From Pyrus communis (taxonomy: Eukaryota > Streptophyta > Magnoliopsida > Rosales > Rosaceae), in assembly GCF_963583255.1 (NCBI RefSeq), contig NC_084805.1, forward strand, positions 5,039,060 through 5,103,059: a DNA stretch of 64,000 bases. Reading direction: 5' to 3'. Under the pieces are notes generated by a model that saw only the letters and a list, made by a program, of their open reading frames with translations, ran no database searches and was not told where the DNA came from. Both the position numbers and the translations under genes were made by a program. Positions 48,901 to 62,320 of the stretch are shown here, piece by piece; position 1 is the first letter of the stretch; every line of letters begins with the position of its first letter.

Positions 48901-51265
48901 CACAACATGCAAACAAAAGAGTGTTTCTTGTTTGCTCAACATGGCTTCGTGCAGGGCTCAAAGTGCAAATGATGGCTGTTCTAGCATTACCACCCAAGGC
49001 AGGCTGCAGTATGCGTGTTAGCTTTGAATCTCTGTAATTGACGTGGCCATTCCTTCCTTTACTGCGTGGAACAATATAACTAGATTTACAACTCACATCA
49101 CCAGATAAAATATCTTAAGGAATAGGGATGTATACTCAAGGCCACTCGGGATGCAATAGTAAATCTAAACGAATTATCTCTTCAATTTATTCTTTTATAA
49201 AAACTCACCTTAAAATTGTATTTCCTATATTAATAAGAAAAATTTGCTACATTACAATTTACAACAGAGATAAAGATAAGGCATGTAATTGTAGTTCAAA
49301 GAGGTTAAGCCATTTTTGCGCCTCACTGCAGTTCCCATCCAAGAAATCAAATTTCACTTCTGCTGATATAAAGTGATTTTAAAAAATTATATTGAAAACA
49401 TCGGATTTGAAATCAAAGATTCAAAACAGGTTAGTATACATGGGCGTAGAAAAACATATTAAAAATAAAGTGTCAAGAATAAATAATAATATACTACACC
49501 TTTGCATGTCAAATGAACTTGGTAAAGTATATGACATAAAGGAAGGATGGATTATACAAACCTTAGCTTGCGAATAACAGTGCTAAGAGTTAGTAAACTG
49601 CGATTAATGTGGCAGCCTTCTTTTAATCTCATCCCAGCTGATAATGCCTGGGCTGCACGCTCGCTTCCTGCCAAGTCCACAAAGTTCTGCAACAAACCCA
49701 TGATCTGAAGTTAATATCTACTTAATATTGCAAATGGAAAAAATTAAATTAAATTAACAGATAAAGTTTTATATATTCTACCAAATATCCAATCTAGAAG
49801 TAATTAAAATATACCACGCTAGCTGCAAGGGTGGTTGAATTGCCTTTGCCTAGGAACTCACGAGCAGAACTTTCAATTGCCTACAAGTTAAAGCTGGGTT
49901 AAGCAGAGAAGTCGAAAGCACTCCATCTGAAATGAATACACACTTATCAAAGAAAACCAAAGGGAGGGGCATACCAATCTAATAATTTGATGTGATCTAG
50001 AGCTTTTGTCGTTTAATGCTGTCTCCCCTATCTGTCTTTGAGCTGTAATACACACAAATCATTAAGATATAACACTTTATGGTAAATGCAGTACTTTCTT
50101 AAATGCTTTACCTTCGCAAGTAGAAAGGAGCTCCTTTAAATGGCTCCAGTCCCTCAGAGTTTCCTCTGTGATTTTCTCTATTATGGTTCCCCGCTGAAGA
50201 TAATATAGAAGTGTTAAAGCAAAACTCATATACACATGAAAATAACCATCTCAAGAAAATAAAAGTAATTAAAAGGCATCCACCTCAGGATCATCTAGCA
50301 GCCTAAGTGGAGTATTATCTGTGCTTAGGAGGTCTCTAACAGCTTCATTGTATATCTCAATTGCTGAAAACTTAACAACAAAAGCTCGTTCCTCATGCTG
50401 AAAGAAATAGCAAACTTTATGTTAGTGATGTTTGCAATAGAAACTATCTTTATATTATTAACGTCTGCAAATAAACAGTAGTCAAGTATTAAAATTGAAA
50501 TGAAGCAATGAACTTGTTAGTAATTGTTCTTACCGCATGTATATAGTCAAATATTTCTGCTACTGTAAACTCTGTTATACCATTCATGGTGTACGTTTTC
50601 CCACTGCTTGTTTGACCATATGCGAAAATACTTGCTGAGAAAGAAATTTTTGGTGTAAACTTCTCACTAATTACATAAAGTAAGGTATCAGAAGAACGTC
50701 AGCACACAGATCTATATACTTACAGTTGATACCATTGACAACTGAAAGAGCAATTTGTTGGGCTCCTTCATCATAAACCTGCCTTGTAGAGCAATCACCC
50801 CGAAATACTTTGTCTACAATAAAAATATGAACAAAGATAAATAGATAAAATAGATAAGATGTATCCCATAAATCAATGAATTATGACAAAACTATGCATT
50901 CCAAGAAATTCAAGCAAAGGCCAGTGCTGGATATTAATGGTAAGCAGATGTTCCATTATAATCTCAGATTCAAACACCTAAAAGGAATTACAGTGAGTAC
51001 GCTGTAAACAGATGTCCCACTCTATACAGATGAATATATTCTTACCAAATGTATAGGCAGTTGGAAATGTAGACCCTTCCCGCAGCGTGTTTCGGTATAA
51101 GATGGTTGTGTCATTGATGCATTCCCAATCTGCTACTTCATTTGCTGCAACCTCCTTCTCACTCAGAGGCCTCAACCTCACCAAAACCAGAATCTTCTCT
51201 TCGCGAGCACTTGCTCCTTGCATCTTCTCCCACTTCACTGCCTCTTCCCCACCAATTGCCCCCAT
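45963..51265 (-). CDS. Kinesin-7 family motor (KIN-7, NACK-like group)
   Basis: This plus-end-directed microtubule motor is close to Arabidopsis AT2G21300, a relative of the NACK kinesins that work in phragmoplast expansion during cytokinesis. Thirteen exons (minus): 51265-51046, 50813-50724, 50634-50534, 50397-50284, 50193-50112, 50042-49975, 49880-49815, 49686-49562, 49061-48725, 48192-48091, 48000-47149, 46746-46439 and 46284-45963; the total is 2787 nt, 928 aa. The N-terminal motor domain (about 25-350) has the P-loop GQTSSGKT at 110-117, switch I NDKSSRSH at 213-220 and switch II DLAGSE at 251-256. [19 protein letters not shown] follows. After the neck come coiled-coil sequence, a serine/acid-rich linker (the 852-nt exon) and the C-terminal DUF3490-type domain with [19 protein letters not shown]. 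The exon 9 donor appears to be GC (AAG|GCAAGG). Other introns are GT-AG. The 3' UTR should occupy about 45640-45962. Confidence 0.93.
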
Positions 51266-51349
51266 TATCTCACTATTCCACCCGATACTCTTGTCAACCC
51301 AACCACCAATTAATCAAAGCTTAACAAACCGAAAAATCCCATCGAATTT

Positions 51350-52030
51350 CTGAAAGCGGAAAAAACAAGCTCGGTGTTAAAGTACTCCAAGCCACTCTCA
51401 TTTCCCAAAGATGTTTTAAATGTCAAACACAGGGTTGTTGCACTTGCCATAAATTAGGCCCGTCAATACCAAATTATCTGCAAAAAGAAGCTAAATCATG
51501 GGCATGAACCCAACCACCTCAGAAAAGGCAAAAGAAGCATAAAGAATGCTAACTAACTACGGGTCACATCCGCAACAACAAGCTCAAACATGGGTTTAAG
51601 AATTTTAACCGATAAACAACAGAGAATTTAAAAAAAAAAAAAAAAAAAAAAACACCCCCAAATGCCAATCACGTCTTAAATCTGCAACCACAAGCCATTC
51701 GTGGCCAAATCCAACCACCCCCGGAAGACAACAGCCACAAAGAAAGTAAATAATACTTTAAAGCTTATTAAGATGAAGGGTTTTTTAATTTCCTTTGTCA
51801 CGCTCATTCTTCGATTTTAAGCTTCATTTCCACCACATTGTAAGAAAGAAACACAATGTCATCTGTATTATCTGTCATACATCTCCCAACGACTATGCTT
51901 CAACAGCAACCAACCGAATCCCCACTAATAAATTTCATCAACGGACCACCGAAACGTGCAACATTTCGGAGACAAAGGGTCCCCAAAAGCTTCAAGCTTT
52001 AACAACCAGAGATTAACCATGAGATCTTAC
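51350..52030 (-). other. Predicted leader intron of the kinesin gene
   Basis: On the minus strand a strong donor (GCAAG|GTAAGATC, intron from 52030) and an acceptor (CGCTTTCAG, to 51350) enclose 681 bp upstream of the start codon. The first leader exon would lie from 52031 to somewhere near 52150. A poly-A tract is at about 51631-51652. Confidence 0.5.
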
Positions 52031-52159
52031 CTTGCAAAGCTTTGTCGTCTTCAGAAAACCGTTACAGCTTTCCCGACGACTTGTCGCTTCAGCCTGCACT
52101 GTGAAGCTTCTGCTCCTCTGATTTGTGCTCTGCAACACCAAAGAAATACAAAAACTTAA

Positions 52160-53600
52160 TAATATTAAAAATTAAAAACTAAGAATTCAATGCAACAGTG
52201 ACGGTGGCACTAAAGCCAATTCCAACGGTTATTTACATAAAAAAAAAACTAATTAAAATTATAAAAAATTTAAAAAAAACCCAGAACAAGTGTGACAAAA
52301 TTTCAGTCTCAGAAAATGCCCCTCCGAATCCAATTTAATTACCTTTTTGGGACAAGAAAAAGTCAATGCTTGGAATTTGGAGCTCCTTCTGCGGAGGAGG
52401 GGTGAGTAGGAGGAGGAGAAGGCATTAGGAAGAAGACGTAGCTTAAAATTCCAGAGAGTAAGAAACTTGACCAAAAGTTTACTCACTCAGACGAATAAAG
52501 CGACAGCCGACAAGGGAAAGGAAAAGAAAAAATTGACGAATAAAGCGAACACAACGGAACGGTACGGGAACGAAACGGCACCGTACTGGAGGTTGGAGGA
52601 GCTTTCGATGTGACAGTACAAATTGTGGAACAATATTTTCAAGCAGCCCACGACCTGCGTGTGACGCTTCTCTTCCAAAACGGAGAGAAGACACGCTTGC
52701 TTGCTTTCCTTCTCCAACTCCAGCTTTCTCTGCAGGGGTTGCAAGTTAAAATTACGATTTTGCCCCTGACTTTTGGTCTTCTCTGGCTGTGGGGAGGCAC
52801 GCGAATAAAGGATGCTGGGGAGCTTTTTGGGATGGAAGAATGGGAGCTTTTTGGGATGGGGGGACACGTGGGGGGGTTTGATTGGGTGAGGTGGTTTGGA
52901 TTATGTAACTATTCGATGATGGCCGTTGAATTGTTCGGTTTTGGGTTGTTGCGGTCGACCGTCGGGATTGGACGGTGGATTGCGGTTGAGTAAAAAGGGA
53001 AGAAAGAGCGATCATGTGTAGTACAAGCTTTATTTGAGTTGGAAGTTGAAACTGAAAAGGAAGGAAAGGAATCATGGCGAAAGAAGATTAAATTAAGATG
53101 CCTTTAATGATGATAGATCAATGTGACTTACCAAAAATAATCATACAGTAACATGGGTGCTTATCAAAAACGAAATCATTAGGTTAGAAAGTAAGATCAT
53201 CTCTAAATACACCACAAAATTTGAGGTGGGTCAAGTTGGTCTTATTTTTTAATATTAGTTCTTGTTGGTTTGAGGAGCCTACATTTAATCCATGATGCTT
53301 TCTTTGAATTAGGAATACTATGTGATGTAATCTTTCATTTAAACCCTTACATTAAGCTAATGGTGGATTAATCGATAACCTTATATTGTCTTTTTTTACA
53401 TCCTAACAAAATAATGATCTCGATTAAAAAGAAAAAAAGGGTTTAGGCACAAAACACTTCGATATGTCTCCCTTCCATCATTTCTCCCTCCCTCCCTCTC
53501 CATGGCGATGACAGCATCTCCTTTGGCCAAGCCCAGCATTTGGGCCCTTGCTGCCGAAAAACAGGAATCCAAATTTGAACAATAAGCCAAAAACGCATGA
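52160..53600. other. Gene-free interval upstream of the kinesin gene
   Basis: Probable promoter and intergenic DNA. Several open frames of 70-127 codons occur on both strands at 52480-53075 but overlap each other and show no domain or codon signal. Confidence 0.4.
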
Positions 53601-53640
53601 GCCTCCCTTCGTTAAGTTCTCAACTCTTTGCAATTGTTGC

Positions 53641-53945
53641 TACCATGCCCAAGAATAAGACATAAACCACCTCTGCCAATACGAACACCATCGACGTGCT
53701 CAAGCCTAACCTCGTGGAGCAACCCATGTGTCTGGTCCACAAGAACCAGATGCTTTTGTAGACCATTCAATGCAAGTGAATGGCTGATGAGCTTGATTAA
53801 AATTGGCTCAGCAGCGGATTTACGTCTTATGGGAGCGATTGGGAAGGAATAAACCGAGATGTGCCTTCAAAGGCAGACGAGATTATTGATTGGGGCGTCG
53901 TAAAGAAATTGATGAAGGGTAATGGGTTTGAGAGGTGGGTTTTTT
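53641..53945 (+). pseudogene. Possible gene remnant, unrecognised
   Basis: Read from 53644, one frame shows long protein-like stretches (for example ANTNTIDVLKPNLVEQP, MCLVHKNQMLL, INRDVPSKADEIIDWGVV) broken by at least four stops and no other sign of repeats. The composition is balanced, unlike the neighbouring AT-rich DNA. I do not recognise the family. It may equally be chance. Confidence 0.25.
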
Positions 53946-54351
53946 GGTGGGTCATAGTCGAAAGTTGTTGAATAAGATCATTGGGTATATAAATATGTTA
54001 TGCGTTGTGTGAGGGACGAAGATTTGGCAGCAATGGCCGCAGTGGTGCTAGTGGTCTGTTTGATTGAGATTCAAAATAGGAATGCCTGTGATAGAACTGA
54101 AAGAACTTAGAGGAAGTGGCTGATTCATGTCCCTAGAGGTTTGTTAGGGTGTCATAGGAATAATATAAGGTTAATCCACAGTTAGATTAATCTAAGTGTT
54201 TAAATGAAAAAGGACATCACAGATCCTCAAAATGAGGATTGTAGGTGAAGATTGTATATGCCCTTAATTTCTTTAAATAAAATTGATACTATTTCACCTA
54301 AAAAAATGAAGATCCTAATTGCACATTTGCATGTTGAATCCAAGAGATGAT

Positions 54352-56610
54352 TGTAATACCCCCATCCTAAATTTTTCATATTTTATTGTATCAAACATAT
54401 GAAATTATCAAATTGCCCTTGAGGTATGAATGTTGACTTTTGTTAACCGTCTCGTCAAAAAGCGTATTACTAATCTTCTTAGTTTATTCTTATTGTACTC
54501 ATCGCCACGAACGCGTGGGCGCGAATGGATTCAAATTTGGATTTATAACGAAGATTTTACATTACGAAACGTCGACCGTTCTTCAAATATTTTCGTGTTT
54601 CGTTTTTAATGACCTTGTTTTGTGAGCTACTAGGGCCCACATGTTTCCCCTTATACCCGTGAGTCCCCCTCCCCTTTCTTGAAAATATCTAACACACACA
54701 CACTCTCTCAAACTCCTTCCCTCACCTCTTGGCCCTCTCATTCTCTCTAAAAAACTGGCCCTCCCCGAGGGCACTACAACCAACGACAACAACAACACTC
54801 CCACTGCCGCCCAAACCAAGAGCACCATGAGCTTCATCTCGTCCTCATGGGCCTAGAACACCAAAACTCACCTCGAACTTCCTTTCGGATCGTCGGGATC
54901 AAAACCTAAGTCTGTTTGCGACATTTCAGGCTATTTTCCGGCCAAACCACAACTAGTTAGCCGTCGAGAAAGGTGCCATTATGTTCGTCTCGTTCCAAGG
55001 TATGATTTTTGTTTTTGGATCACTCAATTTTGTTGAGTATTGACAAAGTTATGAACGTTTAAAGTTTACCCAGAAATCCAACGAGTTCCCCAGTTTTCCT
55101 ACGGACAAGTCACCTATCAGGCCATTTTTTGGTCATCTCCGGCAACCATTGGGCTTCCAGTTAGGTACAAACTTATTCTACACTTTCTAGCTTTGTTTTG
55201 ATATATTATGGGTTAAATTTGGTTAAAGAACGAATAAGTTACGAAGCTTTGAAAATTGCCCAAACTTCCTGCCAAAAACTATGGTCGGGTTAACCCGACC
55301 CGTTAACCGTAATCCGACACGTTGACCGTTGACCCGGCCCATTTGACTTTTGATCAATCTTGATCGTTAACCTGTCAACATTGACTTTTGGTTGACTTTT
55401 TGGGTTTCGATCGAGACCCCTCATAGACTAATTTCGACATCCTGATTCCAAATCCGTGATTTGTTTTCCCAAATTTAATCGTTTTAGTAGAGTTTTATTA
55501 ATTGGTCCTTTTTATGTGCTTAGGTGTGTTTGTTAGTGGAAACCCCGTCTCTCTAGTTTAAGCGGCCCTTTGACGACGAAGTATCTGTGAGTTGACCCCT
55601 TCTAAAATGCATGATTTATCATTAGAAATGCATACATGAAAAGCATGATTTTATGACTTCGTTTTATGAAACGTTTATGAGTAAATCAAATTTACACTTT
55701 TATGAATTATCATGCTTTATCAAATTTATGTTTACTGAGATATTTATGAATATGATTTATGATATGATGTTTGAGCTATTGAGCTCCGATGAGATATATA
55801 TAGTTTGGAAAGATTATGTTTATGATTTTAAGTGCTTACATATGGAAATGATACTAATATATGCCTTCAGCAGGTGATGAAGGGCCTTCGGGAAAATGAT
55901 ATTTATATATGGCTTCGGCCAGGTGATGTAGTGGCTTCAGTCGGAAGATATTTATATATGGCTTCGGTCGGGTGATGTAGTGGCTTCGGTCAGAAGATAT
56001 TTATTTATGGCTTCGGGCGGAAAATGTAGTGCCTACGAGCGGAAGATATTTATATATGGCTTTGGTCGGGAGATTTAGTGCCTACGGGTGATTGTGATAC
56101 CACTACTAAGCACACTATATGATATATGTTTTATGAAGGTTTTATGGCATGCTAGGGTTTTCGGAAAACCTATTACTTATTATGCTATATGAGTTTTTTA
56201 AACTATGGGTTAGTAAGTTGAAGAATAACTGTTTCAAGTATTACTTATATATAAAGTGGTCCACTCATGTTTTGTTTTACACCCCCTCAGGACTTAGAAT
56301 CAAGGTGTTCAATCATAGCGTCATGGCACTCCCGCATTGGTATCTTCGAGTCATCTCAGTGTAGGACTCATTCTTCTTGTAATCGCACTTTCTAATATTC
56401 CTTCCGCTTCTATTTTGAACTAATAGTTTGCTCTGAACATGTCATGCCTTATCACTTTTACATTGTTGGCAGTTGAATATTATATTTTATTAAGGTTTGT
56501 ACTTGATTACTATATTGAGTTGTTACGCGCAAAATTACATGCTTCACATGTTATCGGCATATGCATTCATGAAATGGCTTGCGTCACCCTCGGGTGTTGA
56601 CCAATATGTA
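54352..56610. mobile_element. LTR-derived sequence (family B), 3' end unclear
   Basis: It starts TGTAATACCCCC after ATGAT and has the same general build as family A: early CGCCACGAACGCGTGGGCGCG, a TC-rich stretch, CGGCCA...CCGGC blocks, then CTCGGGTGTTGACC near 56600 where A-type LTRs end. No coding sequence is present. The terminal CA and second target duplication are missing, either through truncation or because of the adjacent insertion at 56618. Confidence 0.55.
55868..56092. repeat. Minisatellite in family B element
   Basis: About four direct units of 52-58 bp share GGCTTCGG(C/T)CGGGTGATGTAGTGGCTTCGG-like cores and end with AGATATTTATATAT. Confidence 0.8.
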
Positions 56611-56617
56611 TCCAAAC

Positions 56618-57450
56618 TGTTTGGACCATAATTGAACAATTGGGCCTATCTAAGGCCCAACGTCCCATTTAACTCATACTTGTACTTTTAATAGAGATTA
56701 ATAGTGGATGTCCCTAGATTTTAAAGTGCTTTTGACGTGGCATGCTTGGGCAACAAGTTCACCCTTATTCAAACAAATAAAAGGCTTACTCAACCAAGTT
56801 TCTCAATGGGAAAAAGACTTTCTGTTGCAAGATCTGTAAATTCAACAGGATCAAAGCTATCCAAGTAGGAGCTCATCCTTTGATAAACATAACATCAATA
56901 ACTTGGATGAAAAGGAATGAACTGAGTTAGAAAAGCTTAATTCAGAAAGAAGAAAGGTTCTATAAAAGGTAGCAAAAGGATTAGAGAAAAGGACATTCAA
57001 CTCAACAAAAAGACATCTTAAACGCTCTGTAGTCTACTTTCAGTTATTCACTTTGTACTGCAAACATTCCTTTGTATTTAGAGCTTTACTACTCCCTTTC
57101 GTAGTATCGATCTTCTTTGGAAAAATTCATTTATTATTGTATTGCCCGCAACAACAAGAATTTGCTCGACAGGCTTGGGAACTTGCCCGACTAGGTTGAA
57201 AACTTGCCTAAGGGCTTGTATTCATCATTTGCTTTCAAGTTATTGTCATCACATGTTATTTACCAGCTGTCATATTAATGTTTCTTGAACATTTACTGAC
57301 ATAGTTCTCCGTTTGTTCACTTTACTTCATTTTTCTACATTCTCCCTTGCCTTAGTGCCTGCTCAAGGCTTGATTAAGGCACCTTGTACTAACAAGAGTT
57401 CACCACTCACTTTCACGGAAGGTTATGTGAGGATCTCGCATCCCGACACA
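56618..57450. mobile_element. Putative LTR of another family
   Basis: The stretch begins TGTTTGGACC and ends CCCGACACA. Inside are a TATAAAA box (56961-56967) and a typical LTR progression to TTTACTACTCCCTTTCGTAG. It is non-coding. Flanking 5-mers CAAAC and AACTT do not match, so the ends or the LTR nature are uncertain. 57451-57780 shows no gene. Confidence 0.4.
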
Positions 57451-57782
57451 AACTTAGTTCCAAGTTATAAAATTTGACTAAAGAAACATGTATTTTTGTG
57501 ATTGATGTTCCCATGCACATTTAAATCTCAAACTCGAGAATGTAAGACTCATTGTATGATAGTTCTCATACTACTTGCCATCATAGTAATAAGAAACAAC
57601 TTATGTTTCCTTTTACCATTTTCAGACTTTACTTGCAAATCATTTGCAAGTTTCGATTCCATGGATAGTTGGATTGCCCAAACCAAATGGTATAGTTTAA
57701 AAAACAGGTCTCTCTAAAGAGAAAATTTCTTTGTCAGGCACTCACAGGTCCACTTGAACAGGGTAGAAACCTCGCCTTTAGA

Positions 57783-58400
57783 GCACTTCCAGTGTGTAAA
57801 GGCCCCATTTGGCAATAGGCAATTCAATCCCCTCAAGTGAATGGTAACCGCCTTTAATGAGCAGTAATTGTTTATTGCATCTCCAACCCTAAATTGAATA
57901 GACCAAGCAATTCGTATTAAAATACTAGTATTTTTTTATTTTATAAAATAATAAAAAATATTTTTATTTTTAATTTCGGACAAGATTTTATTTTAAAATA
58001 AAATAAAATAATACAAATTACATAAAGTACCAAATTAAATAAATACAAAATTATATAAAGCACCAAATTAAATAAATACGAAATTACATAGAGTACTAAA
58101 TTAAATAAATACAAATTACATAAAGTACCAAATGGTGTTATTAACTTAAATTTTTAAAATTACATATTTACAGAAGAAAAAAAAAATACAATTTACTTAA
58201 AGTACCAAACGGTGGTATTAATTTAAAATTTTAAAATTATATATTTGTAGAAAAAAAATATAAATTACATATTCATAATTTTTTTTTTTTTTTTAATTTT
58301 TTTGCATTTTAATTAATTTTAAAATTTTTATTAATTTAGTTTAATCCGAACCGTTGGATTACAAAAAATTGAAATCCAACAGTCCAGATTTTGACAAGTG
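57783..58400. mobile_element. PIF/Harbinger-related fragment (left end)
   Basis: GAGCACTTCCAG preceded by TTA (57780-57782) resembles the left end of the element at 25665. The interior AT-rich repeats (AAATTACATAAAGTACCAAAT, several copies) and the CCGTTGGATT..AAATCCAACAGTCC block at 58340-58385 resemble its subterminal region. The right end is absent, and the fragment runs into LTR-derived sequence. Confidence 0.5.
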
Positions 58401-58404
58401 GCCC

Positions 58405-61145
58405 AACTCCGGTGGAGTTTTTCGATGCCACCACCACCATCTTGAAGCTCTCATTCCCCTCTACAAAACCCACCCAAGAACCACCTTGATTAACCATGGT
58501 ATGGGGCGGTTTGAGGTCACGAAAGTTGACGAAAATCAATGGTGCTCCGGCCACCCTTTTCGACTTTCCGGCAAATCGGCAAAGCGATGGCCGATGACAC
58601 CACTTGGGCTTTGTAGCCCATCATCCCAGGAGCAAAACCTAACCAACCTTGACCCCGTTGGACCACCATAGACGACGAATCGACGTCGGGAAGTTTTAGG
58701 CACCTGCCGGCTTTGTGGGCAAAATTGACCATCTTCCGTCCACTTTTGGACTTCGTGGCAGGTATGAAAGTTGCTCCACTCACTGAGATCTTCATTTCTG
58801 TGAAGTTTGAGAATTTTTGGAAATAGTTGGATTTTCCGGCGAGTCGGGGCGGCCGACCGCCACCCGCGGCGGCGCGTGGCCAGTGAGCCGCCAATGCTAT
58901 TTTTAGGCTATGTCAAATGTCTTGAATTCAGTTTTGTCATTTGAATGACGTAGGTTGATAGTTGGAACCTAAATTCGTTACGATACGTTACTTGATAAAA
59001 ATGTGAATCGATGATCCGACCGTTGGATCGTCACCAAAATTGGATATATTATAATACGTAATATTTAAAAATCATAGGAATTTATGGATCGGGAATCCGA
59101 CTTACAGATCTTCCTGAATTGGATTTGTAAGTTAGTAAAATAAATGTTCACGGCCACTTGTTTTAGGCAATTGACGGAGATCTGACCGTTGGATCGTAAT
59201 GAAATTTTAATATGTTATTCTAGAAACATATTGTGGATCGTTGAGAGTTGGGGATTGGAAATCTGATATGCGGATCTTCCGGGTCAAGTTATACAGGGTT
59301 GTAAACCCTACCGTCGATCTTTGATCGACGGTTGACTTGTGGTCAATGGGTCCCAAACTATTTTAGAATGTCGTTGAGGTTGTGTTTTATGTGAATTACG
59401 TATTCGTCGGATAAGAGTTTTGAGATGTGATTTGATAATTGGTCACAGGGACCAATCGTTCAGGACGCCTCGATGTGTGCGCTAGAGAATCATAGCGTGG
59501 GCTCCAGGTAAGTGGATCTTTTCCTTTTTATCGTACATATTGTTGAGAGTTCTACCAACACTTTTAAATTGATTAGGTATATTACTTTCATATATAATTA
59601 TTGTGAATGCTTGAAGTACTATATGAACTACGAATGGCTTGATCCCTGTTTAGGGTACGTAGGCAGTCTAACGAGACGTTAGATGCAGTCATAAAATATT
59701 TGAGACAAAAGCCTTGCTTGGGAAATTGAGTAATGCGAAGGAAATTGGTAAAGGCAAGTTTTAGTTTTATGAATTAGTTAGCTAAATTAGTGTTAATTGG
59801 GTCGTCATGGATAATTATCCCTCAAAATAAGTAGTTCAGGAGTAGGGCGTTATTGATTGTACACTTTACACCGTATTGTTTATAATTGAGAACGTTACGA
59901 CATGGTTGAGTATTAGATTGCATCATGGTATATCAATATGTATATTACTTGCATATAATTATTGGGAATGCGTTCAAGTGCAAAGGTGAACTCAGGACAC
60001 CCAGGTAAGTTCAGGTGAGTTTATGGTATTAGTTGAATCGATTGAGTTATAGCATGACTACAGTTATGTGTTAGGTAACTTCGATAATGTCGTACTGGTT
60101 GCCATGAGTTCCACATGTTATATTGAGATGCATTGAGAGCTCATAAACCTGCACCCCGGTGTTAGTGCTCCCGCCCGTGGCCAGGGCACAGTCCTTCACG
60201 TGTTGTTCACCTCCCGCACCTTACGCTCACCTTGGATTCAAGGTAGGTGCACAGTCCTGTCGTACAGACCACTTTAGGTGGTTTCGACTCGTAGGTGACC
60301 CTCGATTATTCGCCCAGTCTTCACATGATCGTAGCACTTGAGCGTATTTATTTACACCCAGTCCTGTCGTACAGACCACTTTAGGTGGTTCCGACTCGTG
60401 TGCAGGTATACTTATTGAGCTATTGGCTAGCCAGGATTGATGAGATATGGATAAGTCGTACAGGTCACTATAGGTGACTCCGACTTATATGCTAGCCAGG
60501 ATTGATGAGATATGGATAAGTCGTACAGGTCACTATAGGTGACTCCGACTTATATGCTAGCCATGATTGAAGAGATATGGATAAGTTGTACATGTCATTT
60601 TAGATGACTCTGACTGATATATCACTTTGTATTGATTTAGTTCATTTGGCCTACTTATTAATGTATGGTGGAGTTGATGGCAAACCGTGGTTTTGGTCAT
60701 TTCTGAGTATGGTTTGGATATATGTATATATGTTGTATTGTCTTATGGAAAACGATACGGGTTTTACATTTAGGGCATTACTTTTAGAGAGGTAATAACT
60801 TTGGGAAGCTTGGTTTTATTGCTTACTCACACCTTCTGTTTGGTGCCCTCCAGGTTTTAACTGCTAAGTTTGTATCGACAAGAATCTGTGGTGAATCTTA
60901 GTATTGATGGATATTTCTGAGGGTATGATTCTTATCCACATTACTGTACCTTACTTATGCTCTGACATCGCGTGTGAAATGGGTTCGCTCCCACTCATAG
61001 CGCACTCTGGTACTTAGACACTTTTAGATTCAAATTTATTCACTTTTTATACATTATCACATTTTATGGCTTCGTCACCTTCCAGGTGTCGGCTAGCACA
61101 GCTCGATTCAGGGTCCAAGTGGACTTTCTGGGTCGGGGTGTGTCA
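58405..61145. mobile_element. LTR-derived sequence related to family A, 5' truncated
   Basis: From about 60150 on, this matches 15050-15868 block by block: CACCCCGGTGTTAGTGCTCC, ACGATCGTAGCACT-like, GCACAGCTCGATTC and the terminal GGTCGGGGTGTGTCA. The start expected from family A (TGTGACGACCC) is missing, and the left boundary merges with the Harbinger fragment. No coding sequence is seen. The neighbouring interval 61146-62320 shows nothing recognisable. Confidence 0.65.
60427..60621. repeat. 65-bp tandem repeat, three copies
   Basis: Units start with CTAGCCAGGATTGATGAGAT at 60427 and 60492 and with CTAGCCATGATTGAAGAGAT at 60557. Each contains GTCGTACAGGTCACTATAGG or a variant. It is an internal amplification within the LTR-derived element. 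Confidence 0.9.
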
Positions 61146-62320
61146 AGCGTGACGTCACATCCATCCAGACGCTCAAGCCTTGGATTTCCGTCTGACATCT
61201 TGGTTGGGCTCCCCTTAGCCTAATTGCTCGAGTGGGCTGGAGGGGTTTAATGGGGGATTGGATCGACGCGAACCACTATTGTGTTGAACTCTCTCAAAGA
61301 CTCACTTAATATCTAAGTATGATCTGATGTATATGAACTTATATGACTCAACTACTTAATAAAAAATTTACGGGTACATTACATAAAACTACCTCAATTA
61401 TTGGTCTAACCACAATCTCATACCTCAAGTTTTTAACATTGCAATGTCATATCTTAATTTATGAATTCGTTGCAATGTCGTACATCAGTTAAATTTTCTA
61501 TCAATTTGACTATTAAATGATAACGTGACAGGAGTGGGACACACTCCTTCGCCAGCTGGACTAAAAAAATTAATTAATAATGTTTTACTTTTAACAAGTA
61601 AAAATCAATTAAAAAAAACTCTCTCAGCCGCAGCCCCTACCCCCCATCCCCAATCCTCTGTGGTGAACAGTAACCCCCCTTGTCCTCAATGAAAATTCCA
61701 GGGTTTTTACCTTGCATCAAGCTCTATAACTACCGGCATTTTGTCTTCTCCTATCCTGAGCAATGAAAAAATCGAACATTTTCACAATATACAATACTCA
61801 GTTTCTTCCTCCAACATTTTCTGAGCAACCAAACAAACCAAACCATATAATTTTTCCCAGAAAAAATTCAAAACCCAAGTTGAAAAATCACAAGAGAGTG
61901 CAGAACCGACTTTCGATCCCGAAACCGTGCATTGACAATGTAAATCCAGCAATTACAAGTAGGCCGCGATTCCCAAATCCCACAAATCAAAATTTACTAA
62001 CCCCTTAAGCTTAAAATCCCAACAAATTTACGAGTTCCTAGAGTGGGATTCAAATTCCACGAAACTTTCATAGCCATTAAACCAAAACACTAGACTATTT
62101 CATCCTGGAGAAAATCAAGATTTAATTTTTAATTTAAACTCATGATGTTCTGGGGAAAATGATTTTTGGGCATCGGAGAGAAGACGCGCGGACGAAGGAG
62201 AGACCCTCCCCAAAATGACGATTTCCATTACTCCAAAATCCCTACCGCCCTTGATTCAACCAGCAGCGGCAACCACATCAGCAACGACAACGGGGATTAC
62301 GGTAGACGGATCTTTAGAAC

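Noticed and set aside
52487..53075. Several 70-127-codon frames on both strands upstream of the kinesin gene
   Set aside because: They overlap each other, contain no recognisable domain and sit in promoter-like GC-shifted DNA.
55653..55877. 74-codon open frame in the family B LTR
   Set aside because: Low-complexity ATG/TTT-rich sequence inside an LTR-derived element.
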